From the NCBI RefSeq assembly GCF_018691265.1, contig NW_024881327.1:20391936-20455935 (forward strand): a stretch of 64,000 nt of DNA, given 5' to 3'. Origin of the DNA: Tyto alba. Taxonomy: Eukaryota > Chordata > Aves > Strigiformes > Tytonidae. Numbering within the stretch: position 1 is the first letter of the stretch; each line of letters starts with the position of its first letter. Made by a program: the position numbers and the translations under genes. Shown piece by piece: positions 1 through 12,067 of this stretch. The notes under the pieces were generated by a model. It did not search any database, was not told the origin of the DNA, and saw only the letters and a program-made list of their open reading frames with translations.

Positions 1-3000
1 GGATATACAAAGAGTCAAAATAAAAATACCAAACACCCCACAGCCAAACAGAATTAGCCAGCATCAGTCTACTGTTCCCAGCAAGGCAGCAGTACGTTTT
101 TCCTACTATTTACAACAGATTTTATATAAATTCCATAAGCTGCCATCAATAAATACGTAACATTCTTTAAAGCCAAGGAAACCAAAAACAAAGACAGTGG
201 AAGCAAATATACAAGGCAGGAGAACCAGAATATTTTACAAGATGGATGGTCTCCCTTAAATCACATATAGTTTGTTGCCATGGCAAAGGTGAAAAAGGAA
301 TTCCTAAGCTTGTTTTGAAACTGCAAGATTATTCCCAAGAAAGCTTCTAGCTACAATTACTTCAAAATACAGAATTTGTAAAGGTCTTTGTCAGTTACCT
401 TGCCACTTCTCAAATAATACTCAGTTTTAGATGAATTTGAAATATGCACCCCAAATACAAAAAGCACAACATAAGCATTAAAAGCAGAAGTTGTGGAATC
501 TCCTGTGGTTTTAAGATTCACAAAGCCAAAGAACTGAAAAGATCTAATAAGGTTAGATGTTGTATAAAGCTGAAAATGCTATTAAACAATAGAAGCAGAG
601 TAACACAAAGAAAAATTCTTTAAAGCACCTAGCTCCTCCAAGAGCAACAGAACAAAGGAGTAAAACACCTGGGAACTCTTAATTTAAAATGCTACATGGA
701 ATTTGGAAATTTTTCATATTCATATGACTTCTTGTGATCCCTGGCTTCATGCAGCTTGCATGGTCTGCAATGCCCAACTGTCATGTGAATTCCTAGAGCA
801 GCTTCCTAAATGGATAATGCATTTTAGTATGTCAAAACGTGCACAAGGGAAAAAAATTCAGAAGAGCAACACATTGTTTACATTTAATTTTCTACCTCAT
901 GTAACCTAAACCAGAAAGGAACTAAGCAGAATTTTCTGGCATTACCTGTAGACTATAGATCATGAATTATTTATTTAGCAAGTACAACTTGGGCAAAGTC
1001 AATTCTGTGAAGAAAATTAATATAGTAGTAGTATTAAAATTAAAACAAAAACTTTCCTTCTCCATGATGCAAGGTTTTTATTACTCAAGGCACTTGCATC
1101 TCACCAGTTTGTAGCTCCAGCTAGATTACGACTGGTGAAAGTAGGCATGTGCTGTATTTAACTTGTCTCACACACATGGATTTGATATATTGTTGGCACA
1201 TGTAAGAGTATAAGGGGATAAAGCAAAAAACAGGTTTGCAGGTGGGTGCAGACCAACTATTATAGCTTGAAACACAAAATTTTGTTGAGTGTAATACACA
1301 CATCCATGTATTTTTTGTTTATGTAATGCTACTCCTGCAAAGGAGACTAACAGGATCTCATTGGCTAGAATGTAATACCTGGTCATGCCACTTCTCAGAT
1401 GTCTCTTTTCTGAACACTAAGTGAGGATGGGACAGTGGCAAAAGGGCAATGCAGAGGTGGAGAAAGGTGCTAAAAGACAGCAAAGAGCTTATACATTCCT
1501 TTCCACTGTTAGCACCAGCCAAGGAGCACACATCTCCCCACTCTGCATGACTCGGGAATAGCTTACCTGCCAGTAGGCTGTTTTCCATGAAGACTGGGCC
1601 ACAATCGATTCATGGACAGCAACCACTGCTACAGGAGAAATGCAGTTTAGCAGACTGACTCTGCCCAGGGAGCATCAGTTGTAACACCAGTCATTTCACT
1701 GCCAAATGCTCCTTCCACTTTCCTGGCACAACCCCCTAATGGCTGTAGCCATCACCCTAATGGCAAACAGACATGCTGTGTCGGTCAGTTTTTCTCACTG
1801 ACACTCTTAATCATTCACAAACTAAGCATTAATTAATTTTGTAGTTTCCATTAAAAACAAACAAGAGGAAACAGATTAAGAGATGGTATTCTTGACTCCT
1901 ATTCCCCTCGTGCATCTGGAATGTCTTTAAGGAAGCTGGAATTTGCCAAGAAGCAGCAATACAGAAGAAACAATTTTGCTGATAAACCATGCCTAAATTA
2001 ATAAATTGGCTGCATGTGCGCACACACACAGACTCGAACCTCTTTATATACAGGGCTGAATGTAATTTTATTTCTGTGAGAAGTACAGAGTTTTGCTATG
2101 TTATCAATTGTTAAAATACAGAATCAACAAAGGATACTCTGAAATCCCAAGACAACTGTCATTAGAATCAAATCTGTACCATTAACTGCTAATTCCAATG
2201 ACCATCATATTTATTTACCAAAAAAAAAATAAAATATATGCTTTCTGTGCCTTTCTGCCATGAAACACTCGAACACAAATATGATCAATCCAAATGAGCA
2301 GGTTGGCCATGAATTATTTGTCAGATCTTTTTTTTTTTTTTTTTACTGTAGTATTTCCTCTCCCCATGTAATTCTCTGCCTCTCCCCCCCTATTTCTTGT
2401 AACACCCACCCATCACTCCAGCCAAGCACACCCATTTGTCTTTGTTTCTTCCTCACTGAAGTTCCTCCCAGTTTAAACCAGCCACCCACTGCAAGAGCAA
2501 AGACCACTCAGCTACTGCACAGGCCAACCACTGCCTGCTGCTGCACTGCCCAAAGGACAAGTAACATTCTGATATCCTCCACTTACACTATTGAGTATTT
2601 TTCCCCTGTCAACTGCAAACCTGACAACTACAGTACCACCTGAAATATTTTTTTAGGTAATGTCTAACAGTAGGCCTTTAGGCATGGCTGCAATATAAAG
2701 TAACTTATACAAAGGTAGGATAGTACATAAGAAGTGATATAGTGACGATATGGATTTAGATATGGTTTTGTGTTTGAACATATACTGCCTTTTGATAACA
2801 TTCTTTGAATGTTAGAAACTAACACTTATCAAGTACCTAGTGAAAGTTTCAAGGTATTTTAACCTTGGTTAAACCTTAATGTTATCCAATCAATCTTTCA
2901 CTTTTTAAAATGCAGACCATCTGAAATACATGCATCGGAGCATTGAAATAAATCACAGAAAAAAAGAAAAAACTCAACATTAAAGTACAAGGAGTGATCA

Positions 3001-6000
3001 TCTTTCTTTTCTTTAAAGCATTCTACTTTGATAATTGAGAATGGTTCATATAGAGAGGAAAGACTTTTTTTCTATCTAGTAACATACAGATTCCTAGCAC
3101 ACAGAACACCACACTCTGAATTTGTATGCTATACATCCTCTGAAGGCCCTAAGTGCTTTCAGGACGTCTTGAGATTCTGGTATTTAATCAAACTGGAAAA
3201 CAAGCCCCTTAAGCATGCAGTAGGCTGAATCAAAAATTTCTGACGTTACTGCATGCATACTGTGCATCACCACAGAAGCCACACTACAGCACAGCTATAG
3301 TACACTCGAGATGAGTCAACAATGTTTCCTGCAACAAAAAGGAACAGACATCATCTTCAGATGTATTAACAAACATATATGTAAAATATCAGAAGCAATA
3401 ATAAAGTTGTAATCAGCTCCAATAAGGCATGTTCTGGTTTGGGGTTATTAATTTTGCTTTGTAAGTATAATTGATTACTGAAAGGAGTAACCAGGAGGGC
3501 AATCTTCTTCCAGCCCGTGCAATTAGTGCTCCCACAGATGACAGCTCTTGTTTCAGCTGGAAATTTCTACCTCTTCAGAACAAGGACCCACCTTCCTGAT
3601 CTCAGAAAGCAGAAACAAGTGTTTGAGAGCTAAGGTTAATGTGTTTTAATTAAAAGATTTATACTATCAATGGCAGATGTTCTTTAGGACACTCCAAAAT
3701 CCTCTGACTCTATTCATTATTCTCTCTCTGTCAGGGATCCTGCCCCCTTAAACCTGCTGACTGCCCTATCACCTCTTTGTATGGTGAACCTGGGAGAGGG
3801 TAAAAATGCTAAACATATCACCTGACTCACATTTTCAAAAATAACAATCATTAAACAAGTTACCATGTAAAAACACACTAGTTCAAACCCCTGCCCCCCC
3901 TCTTCCTCCCTCCCTTCCTCATTTTTGGCTGAGGCATTAAAAAGACAAATCTGAAAATGTCTAGAAGAGAGTAATAATATTTTAAAGACAATTAGAAAAG
4001 TTCAACTTCAGAGGGTTTATTTAGTTTAAAAGAGGAGACACATGGGGAAACACAAGTCTTAAAACCTGTAAAACACAGTAACCCAAAACTTAGTTTGATC
4101 TCAGATACAATCAACAGTGGTAAAAATCAACTAGTGCAGCTGCTTCCACCCATGTGACAAACCACATATAACCATCTCTATCTACCTGCTCTTTAATTAA
4201 AGCTCTAATTTTTGCTAGTAAGAAACAACAAAGCATGCAAAGGAGGAAATATATCTCTCAGGAAACTACCTCCCTTGAGGGAAAACCCCAATTAATGAAA
4301 CAGCCAGCCTGTTTAGTAAATACTTTAATTTTCCAAGCTCAGAGAACAATACTTGTGACAGCTCCTCTGCCCACTATATGCTCTCCAAACTCAGGTGCCC
4401 ATTTCCCCAATCCAAACCATAACTGGTTTCTAACCAATCCACAAAACACAAGGCCTCAATCCCAGCTCAGAATAAACTCCAAAACTACATATCTATTCAA
4501 GCTCTGCTCTTCCACACAGTTATACATCTTGCACTAGACCTGTTCTTACACCCTGAGATGGAAGGGCTGGTTGAGGCACAGACAAGTTACTCTGCAAAAT
4601 ACCAGAAAGCAGACAGGAGCTGGAATTAGAATCATAGAAAAATCTAGGTTGGAAGGAATCTTCTGGATATTATCTGGATATTATCCACTGCTCAAAGCAG
4701 GGTCAGCTTCAAAGTTGGATCTAGTTTTGCTCAGGGCCTTGCCCAACCAAGTTTTCAAAAACTCCAAGGATGAATACTTATTGTTTTACGTTGGCTTCTG
4801 CTCCAGGCTTAACAACCCTCATTGTGATTTTTTTTTTTCTTTAATCAGAATTTCCCATGTCACATCTTGCAACTACTAGTTTCTACCCTTTCATAGTATA
4901 CCTCCATGAAAAATCTGGCTCTGTCCAGTTACAGGTAACCATGTTGCTGCTGATCAACCACCCAGACATAACTATGCGGGGATGAATCCCTTTGCTCAGA
5001 TTACAACCTACATGTATTTACTGCTGATTCATGACAAGCTTCTTGTTGTTCACTCAAGACAGTAGTAGACTTGTGCCTGAACCGAGTAAACTGAACAGGC
5101 CATGGAACCACCATTTGTCCCTCACAGATCAGATCTGACATGACCTAATTCAAGCTCAGATAGAAACTACCATTGTTTCTTGTGCATATGAAACCATTTG
5201 TCTAATGCCTTTCACTGTCTTTTTCTCTCTCCTAGCTAGAGAAGAGGAATGAAGGAAGACCTGCTACTTCAAATCTATGGGGTCAACATACCCAGCTGTT
5301 GCTGCCTGTTTTCCTCTGGGTTTTTGTTTTGTATTTTTTTTTTTTGCTTGTTCTTTTTGTTTTCTCTTTTTGGTTTGGTTTTTGCCCTGAATTTCTCTGA
5401 CAGACACAAAGGAAAATATTTTTCCCTGTATGATACAAGATACGGTTTAGTAACTCGCAAACCTATGACAGGTTAGCCCTCAGAACAGCAGTTCTGTTTC
5501 CAAACAGAGGTAGGCCCACTGGAGATGCTCCAGAATACTTTGGAGTCCTTTTAAAAGGATTCTAGCAGAAAGCACTGAGTCTCCTGGCTAGCTCAAGCAA
5601 GGATCCAATTCAGCAAATGGGCACTAGAAAGTCCTGGAACAGTCAATTGCCATCATCTGTTAGAGCAAACGAAAGCACATGACCACCAGAGAGCCCTAGC
5701 TGACTGCAGGGCAAAGGCTTTCAAGTTAATGTACTAGGGAGGAGAAAGAAAAAAAAAAAAAAAAAGAAAAAGTCGTTCCTCTTGAGCCAAAAATATGCCA
5801 TTCCCCTACTATAAAAAGCTGCAATACATTATGCTGAGAGGCGTGGATCTGTAGCTCTAGGACTTCACTCATACACACACATTAGATGTTTGCTCTTCAG
5901 TAAAGGTCACCTTGTGACTTCAGGAGCAGAAAGGCTGGGTCAGAGACTACTGAGGTTAAATTACAGGAGTGATGATGCCCATCAGGCCTATCTAAACAGG

Positions 6001-9000
6001 TCACAGCTACTCACTCATTGCTGAGAATCCAAAGAAAATGACCAGCAAACCCTCCAAACCCAGAGGGAAGAGAAGTAGCTTACAATCCAAATCAGAAATA
6101 AAGACAAAGAATCGTGTCTTTTGATAAAAGCATCAGCAGCTTCTGGAAAGATTTCCTTCATAAGGCCCTCCATCTCTACAAGCCTAAGTGACACCACCCA
6201 CATAAATGTCGCACAAGCCCACTGCCATTCACTGTTTCTCACCACCTGGAAGAGTCCTATGTCCAGCTACTTCAGGGACCAAAAGACAGCAAGATGCTAG
6301 GGGGAAACTGGTCATTGTCCCTTCCCAACAGTGACCTGTAGCCAGTCTTTTGATAACATAGACAGATGTTGAACAGTTCCTGGCAGCAAAGTTATTTGTA
6401 TACAGGTACAAAAAGCCCAGAAAATAAGACTCTACTGCCAGATATTGAGGGTGAAGAACAAGGTAAAAGGAAGCTGAGTTTTCTTACTCCTGCTGTACTC
6501 ATGTGTATGTAAGAGTATTTCTGCCTGATATTAAGATTTAAATATTGGGGCAATGTGCATCCAACCAGGCTATCCACATCTGAAGAGGGTGAATCTGGCA
6601 CAGTAGTCCATGATGGTATGTGAGAAAAATGAAAACAATTCCTCTTATTAAAGCAAAATTTCAGCATATCTGCCACATAAAGGCTGGAGTTACATATGCC
6701 ATCATTGTGGAGCACCAATTGGGTGCCTACCTGTGCGTGCCTTCCTTCAGCTCCAAACACACCACTCAAACATCAGATCTCTTGGGATCTGCTAAGACTA
6801 ATTCAAGCAGCTGCTGCAAATTGTTGGGAGTCAGGTATTGCCACCTTCCAAATGACAATGGATACACCACTTCCCCCCACTTCATGTAAGCAATGCTTCT
6901 ATGTTGATCAACTGCCTCAAGGAGTACAGCCCAAGGGTGGCCCAGACCTCAGCAAAAGTCTCCATGTACATCTTCAAGCTCTCAAAACATCACCGATCAT
7001 TCCGCATTTGAAACTACATGGAGGCATGAAACCCCTTTTTCATCACAGTGCAAAAGTAAAAGAGAAACAACAAATATTGGTGGAATAATTGTACAGTAAC
7101 TTTCCCCCTACTCTCACCTCGTAACAGGCCAGCTGTGTCCAGTCTGTGCTCCTGCCTCATTCAGGACACACAGTAGAAGTATGGCCCAGAAATGCTTAGA
7201 ATCTACAGACAGCCATGTGCTACTGGAGAGTTCAAGAGCATTGAAACTTTTATCCAAAAGCTGACCATCTATGCTGTTGCACATGCCATTTAACCTCAGC
7301 ATGTTCTGCATGTGACTGCCAGTTCTGAAGTAGATCACAGGATCAGAAAGGAAGCAACTATATGATTTCACAAACTACTGGCAGAATTCAGCAGCAGATA
7401 AATCACAGCATAACCCAGAATACCAGCCCACCTAAGTGGCACAACACACAGACTCTCTCCAACAACAGAAATTCTCACTGAACTAGAAGTCTGTTCATGC
7501 TTCTAATGTTATGGATTTCGTGAGCTTTGTGACCTGACTGCACAAATAGGCATGCCATCAGCATTTCCCTCAACACTTTGCATAGACGTACTTCCACACA
7601 GATCAAATAAATAAGAGTTTTGTGACCGCAAGATGACACCTATTATCACAGTTTGGAAAGTACAGTTTTACAGAGAGCGATCGCATTCTCCACAGCCACT
7701 GAAAATGAGATGCAATTCTTTTAATTTTCAGTGAATATATTTATATGTAAGAGGAATAAGCACTGTCTGGTGCAGATGAGCAGGGTGAAGTGCAGCAATT
7801 CAGCCACTAAATCAGTACACAATGAGCTTAAACAAATATCACTTAGGACTAGTCCAATTATTTTTATGTTTCCTCAGAATATGTGTTGGGGCAAATGTGG
7901 TGAAGGCCTCTTGAAATCCTCTCTTGCATTAGATTTTTATGACTTGTTCATTTCTTCAGATGAGAACTATCAGTATGAAAAAGCATATAAAACGCTGTCA
8001 GATAAGGCTCTTTCTTAAATTCAACACAATATGGGTTTCCTGGAGTTCCAGTGTTTGTTATGTTATTAAAATTAAACACTTCAAGAATTATAAATATCTA
8101 TCATTGAATTGTGACTTAAACGTCAGTTGAGATTCTTGGATGGGAAGAACTATAGTCAAGGAATGTAGGTTACGTTTTAGATCATTCCATCACCAGTCTT
8201 GGTTGAGCCTAAGACCAGGAAGCAAAGAATTAAGAAGTTTTAAAAAGTAACTAGTGGAAGCACTAAGGTACTTCCTTCCTAATAACGGTCTGCCCATCTC
8301 CCACGAATTTAAGGAGGTACCTTGACTCACCTAGAGGCCAGCTCACTTTCAGACTCTCACCTCTAAGCTTCAGGTGTATTATTATGTCATCCAGTGGGCT
8401 GACTTTAAAAGACTTGTAGATGCTCCTGTCACCTATGCTACAGAAGATCATGTACCACCTATGCTGCAAATTTTGAAAGACTCCTTAGAGAGGCACCTGT
8501 ACATGCTGCTGGGTCGAGCCTCTAAAGGGATCGGCCCACTGCGCTTTTAAAGCCTCAACAGGCTCTGAAGTCTCAATAGCTTCTGAGCCCATGTACAACT
8601 TACACAGAAAGATGGGACCGTCTGAATGCCCTGTTAAACATGGGCAAGCACAAAACCAGAGTAAAAATCCCAGGAGGACATAAAAGCTTTAAGTCTCCAA
8701 AAAAGGAATAGAATGTCCCCAAATCATTTGTTTGTTCCTTTCCTGGTCTCTATTCTATATCATTACAAGGATTATCTAGGCTGAGAAAATACAAAGGAAC
8801 AACATACTCACTACAAAAAAAAAAAAAAAAAAGGAGAAAGTAGTCAGAGACCTTGAGACATTCAAAAAGCCAATTCCAAATTTTTGCAAACTGTATTTTT
8901 AGATGCCAATTATTTCACAAATCCATTCTTAAGCTAACATCCAGTGATTAATTTTCTAGTAATGATGACTTCATCTTAGTTTTCAAAGAGCTCCTCTGAA

Positions 9001-10344
9001 GAATTTAACTTTGTGAAACTTTGTTTTCTCTCCATTGACAACCCCAGCAATTGCTATTAAAAAAAAAAAGATATTAAATATTTTTTCATAGAAGCAAAAC
9101 TGTACACTATGCTCTATATTAAGCACCTCATAACAGACAAAAGCAGGGATACAAAAGAAATTTAGCACTGCTATTTCTGTTATATTAATTCCATCCCACA
9201 TAGTTTTCCTGCTGCTTCTATGAACGCTGCATAGAAATTTTAACCACACAATTTTTAAATACATACATGTCCAAATGAAAACACTAGATGCTTTTTATGT
9301 GTGTTTTATAGTAAAAATTAAAAAGTGTAAACAGTTGCATACTATAATAAAACCAGTTTCTGAAAAATTGTGTTTAACAGAACTGCAAGGGAAAACCTGT
9401 AGCAAGGCACAGAAGTTACATGACGTTAAATTAGGCTGTGCCAGAAGGCATGCTAAACTATATTTTAAAATGCCAATTTCCCTAACATACTGCGAAAATG
9501 CCAAAAAACCCCAAAGTTTCACAAGTATGACATACATTGCTGTTGGTTGTATCAGCTCAGTGAGATTCTTTGGAATGAGTTCAGGACTCTGCTCTGCTGC
9601 AGGGGCTGCACAACCGGCAGTCAAGAAAGGCCCGGGATTTACAGCTACCTCTTGTGATTTCCACACAAATCCACAGGGGCCAAGAGATTCCGTGGTTGGT
9701 TATTTCCCAAACTACAATTCCCTTGGGAATTGTTTGTGCAGAACACAGCCCTGTGCAGGGCAGGGGGAGTTACAATACTGTCATCCTGAGGAAACTACAG
9801 AAACGTGACCACTGCGACAATTTAAGATGCTCAAGGCAAGCTCTTTACAACGAACGTTTCGGTTGACTTAATTGCCATTAATTACACCCAACTAAAACAC
9901 CTCACTAAATTCTATTTAAGCACTGCTACAACATGTCCCTCCTTGTACAGTAACTTTAGGGATGGCACACGACACAGTAACTCGGTCCCAAAGCTGACGA
10001 CTACGATGCCAACAAGGGCCAGTGGCTCAGAAGAAAATCTCCCACCTCTTTCCCCATCCCCTCGAGGAGCAAAGGCGGCAGGCGCCGCACAGAAGCGGGG
10101 CATGAAATACGTCTCACAGTGGCGCGACTGAACTTGGCAGCTCAACGCCAGCCGAAGCCCTCCCAATACGGCGTGTGCGACATGCCTGGGAGACATCTAC
10201 GTGTCCCTGTCGCCTTGGGTCCCTGTTGCTCAGGCAGAGACCCGAGGAGAAAGGCAACACATTTTAAAATAATAAAAATATAAATTACATAATGAATTTT
10301 AAAATGATATATATACTCATATATAAAAACAAAACACGTCTCTC
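1..10344 (-). other. Non-coding stretch, probable first intron of a minus-strand gene (CFAP97 candidate)
   Basis: No ORF here looks like protein. The longest are about 100-180 codons, AT-rich or low-complexity, and lack convincing exon borders. The right edge ends at a good minus-strand splice donor (10346/10345) inside a CpG island, so the sequence reads most simply as intron downstream of a minus-strand first exon. In vertebrates the gene lying head-to-head with SNX25 is CFAP97, whose coding sequence I do not see here, so the name is a synteny inference only. Contents noted: one CR1-like tail (4628-4925), poly-T at 2329-2344, A-rich runs at 5751-5770 and 8814-8832, and a 12-bp tandem duplication near 4664-4687. 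Nothing else could be assigned. Confidence 0.4.
4628..4925 (-). mobile_element. CR1-type LINE 3' end fragment (degraded)
   Basis: On the + strand the block opens with the AATCATAGAAA...GGTTGGAAGG signature, which is the reverse complement of a CR1 3' terminus. CR1-like text follows: a CTCAAAGCAGGGTCAG segment, a GGGCCTTGCCCAACCAAG segment, a CTCCAAGGATGAATA segment, and a distal GAAAAATCTGGCTCTGTCC segment. The element is therefore 5'-truncated and on the minus strand. The outer (right) edge is approximate. CR1 is the dominant LINE of birds, which supports an avian source. Confidence 0.7.
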
Positions 10345-10346
10345 AC

Positions 10347-10650
10347 CTTGTCGGGTCTGGCAAAAAATTACCACAGGCGGGGAGGGGAAATACCTATTGC
10401 CCCTCCCGCCGCCCCCCAACCGCCACACACCCGCTCTCCGGGCACCTTCCGCGGGGAGGAGGCCCCGCCGCCGGGCCGGGCCGGGCCGGGCCGGGCCGGG
10501 CCAGCAGTCCCCGGGAAGCAGCAGCAGCCGCCGCCGCCGCCTCCCCCTCCGGCTTTGTTGTGGTAACCTCGCAGGCAGCCGCGGCGGATACTCACACGCA
10601 CAGGAGAGAGAAAGAGAAGCCGGAGCCGCGCAACGCTGCGGCCGCCGTCC
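10347..10650 (-). other. Candidate non-coding first exon of the divergent minus-strand gene
   Basis: Read on the minus strand the island ends in ACAAG|GTGAGA, with the exon's last base at 10347 and GT at 10346/10345, a close match to the vertebrate 5' splice consensus. A second minus-strand donor, GTGAGTAT, has its GT at 10595/10594 and could define a shorter alternative first exon. The transcription start is unknown, so the right limit is a guess. The segment contains a CCGGG pentamer array and a GCAGCAGCAGCCGCC run, consistent with a structured 5' leader. CFAP97 is suggested from synteny only; no coding sequence confirms it. Confidence 0.4.
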
Positions 10651-10780
10651 CGATGGCAGGCTCCGCCGCAGCCCGAGCCGGCCCCCGCGCGTCGTCGGGC
10701 GGGGAAAGGCGGTGCCTGAGAGGGGCGGGAAGGCAGCCGAGGGCCGGGACCTCCCTCTTCCGAAGTGGTCAGTTGCGGCG
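10350..10780 (-). promoter_or_regulatory. CpG-island promoter, probably of a minus-strand gene divergent from SNX25
   Basis: A sharp GC- and CpG-rich block in AT-rich surroundings contains many CGs, GGGCGG-type boxes (near 10697 and 10724) and no clear TATA box. A consensus splice donor on the minus strand at its left edge indicates transcription leftwards, away from SNX25. The spacing to the SNX25 start codon is about 6.5 kb. The neighbour arrangement fits CFAP97, which is head-to-head with SNX25 in other vertebrates. The island could also act bidirectionally; I found no equally good plus-strand donor leaving it. Confidence 0.6.
10471..10502. repeat. (CCGGG)n pentanucleotide microsatellite
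   Basis: Six perfect CCGGG units plus CC lie in the CpG island, inside the presumed 5' leader of the divergent minus-strand transcript. The array is fully GC and CpG-containing, so it could be length-polymorphic and able to form G-rich RNA structure. Confidence 0.95.
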
Positions 10781-10781
10781 C

Positions 10782-10925
10782 CAGGCTTTGGCGTTTCTTT
10801 AATAATAGTAATGTTACTTTTTAACAAAGTAGAAGAGACTTATGTGAAAAGAAAGACTTCCAGATTGCTGATCCACGCATTCAAAGCTAAAAATTCAACT
10901 TTACTTTGGCCCCCTCGTTCATGGT
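10782..10925 (+). repeat. Left copy of ~140-bp direct repeat flanking the minisatellite
   Basis: This segment, running from CAGGCTTTGGC through TTCTTTAATAATAG, AACAAAGTA, GAAAGACTTCCA and ACTTTACTTTGGCCCC to GTTCATGGT, recurs in the same orientation at 12068-12208 with scattered substitutions and small indels. It abuts the CpG island on one side and the 21-bp array on the other. It has no TG...CA ends, so it is not an LTR pair of the usual kind. Confidence 0.9.
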
Positions 10926-11828
10926 TCCCAATGGCAGCTCCTGACCCCCGGCTGCCTTCCCGGCCCCCTCAAGAACCGACTCTCCACTTCTCTCCCCACC
11001 TCTCTCGTCTCCACAAGAAGAGGGGAGAAAGCTGGGACTCTCGCTGAGGAGATGGCGCCCCATGCTGAGGTAATAGTGCCCCAAGTTGAGATGATGGTCC
11101 CCAGGCTGAAGTGATGGGGGCTGCAGGTTGAGGTGATAGTGCCTCAGGTTGACGTGGTGGTGCGCCAGGTTGAGGTGATGGGGCTGCATGCTGAGGTGAA
11201 AGTATCCCAAGTCGAGGTGATGGTCCCCAGATAAGGCTCTCGGTTCAGGTGGTGTGGTCATATGCTGAGGTGAGGGTGCCTCAGGTTGACGTGATGGGGC
11301 TCCACGCTGAGGTGATGGAGCTCTGGGCTGTGGTGGTAGGGCCCCATGCTGAGGTGATAGTGCCCCAGGTTGAGGTGATGGGGCTACATGCTGAGGTGAC
11401 TGAGCCTCAGGTTGACATAACTGCCCCAGGTTGAAGTGCTGGCACTCCATTTTGAGGCGATGGCATCCCAGGTTGACATAACAGGGTCCCAGGTTGAAGC
11501 AATGAGGCTCCATGCTGAGGTGATGGTTTTTCACGTTGGGGTAACAGTGCCCCAGACTGAGATGATGGTGCCCCAGGTTGGAATGATTGCACTCCTGGTT
11601 GATGTGCTGGAGGCCCATATGGAGGTGCTGGTGACTTAGGTTGAGGAGATGGTACCGCAGACTGAGGTGACAGTGACCCACCTTGAGGTGATGGTACCCC
11701 ATCTTAAGGCAACAGGACCCTGGGTTGAGCCAATGGGCTCTACCTAATAGTGGCAGGGCTGCGGCATTGAGTGACATATCCTGAGGAAATGGAGGGGGGA
11801 AACTGATCTGGAGGGCTTCTAGGGACAT
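10887..11828 (-). other. Long repeat-encoded ORF (313 codons) antisense to the minisatellite reading
   Basis: An ATG-initiated minus-strand frame stays open across the whole 21-bp array. The predicted product is built of seven-residue repeats of two kinds: His/Leu/Asn-rich (HHLNLGH-like) for units 33-19 and 8-1, and Gln/Pro-rich (QPGAPSPQ-like) for units 17-11. The switch between kinds follows from the 19-bp unit (18) and the 20-bp unit (9), whose indels add up to one codon, so the frame is restored. No domain is recognised, and no splice sites or promoter were established for it. It most likely reflects a stop-poor repeat rather than a gene. Confidence 0.2.
11043..11744. repeat. 21-bp minisatellite, about 33 diverged units
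   Basis: The consensus on the + strand is GYTGAGGTGATGGTGCCCCAG (Y = C or T). I parsed 33 consecutive units: nearly all are exactly 21 bp, with exceptions of 20 bp (unit 3), 22 bp (unit 4), 20 bp (unit 9), 33 bp (unit 10) and 19 bp (unit 18). Units differ by several substitutions, and units beginning GCTGAG alternate loosely with units beginning GTTGAG, hinting at a 42-bp higher-order step. The array is enclosed by the 10782/12068 direct repeat. Confidence 0.95.
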
Positions 11829-12067
11829 CTGACCCAAATATTTGGGGTTAGATCAAGATCTTTCCCCAAGTGAACGTGATCTCATGATCATTGAATCTCA
11901 GTATAATTATTGCAGAAACATGGATGAAGCCTTCAGGCATAGCTTCATTACTTCTAGCACTGACTAGGTAAGTGGTGACTACCTACTAGTGATCAGCCAC
12001 TGGGAAGTGGTAATGTCCTGTGTAAGGGCGGGAAACGTTCCATCTCTTCTGAAGGGGTCTATAGTAT
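11745..12067. other. Unassigned segment between minisatellite and right direct repeat
   Basis: About 320 bp of single-copy-looking sequence completes the block bounded by the direct repeat. I see no ORF with exon features, no poly-A tail and no terminal repeats in it. Confidence 0.6.

Noticed and set aside
2260..2643. 127-codon ORF on the + strand
   Set aside because: Pyrimidine-rich, low-complexity reading with a poly-T run inside; no domain or exon borders.
3429..3600. TGTTCTGGTTTGGGGTTATTA start, reminiscent of a bird ERV LTR 5' end
   Set aside because: No matching CA end, promoter signals or target duplication could be found, so it is too weak to list as an element.
10285..11047. Overlapping 180- and 251-codon ORFs across the 10.5-kb island
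   Set aside because: They run through the pentamer array and CpG island without exon borders or familiar protein; GC-driven open frames.
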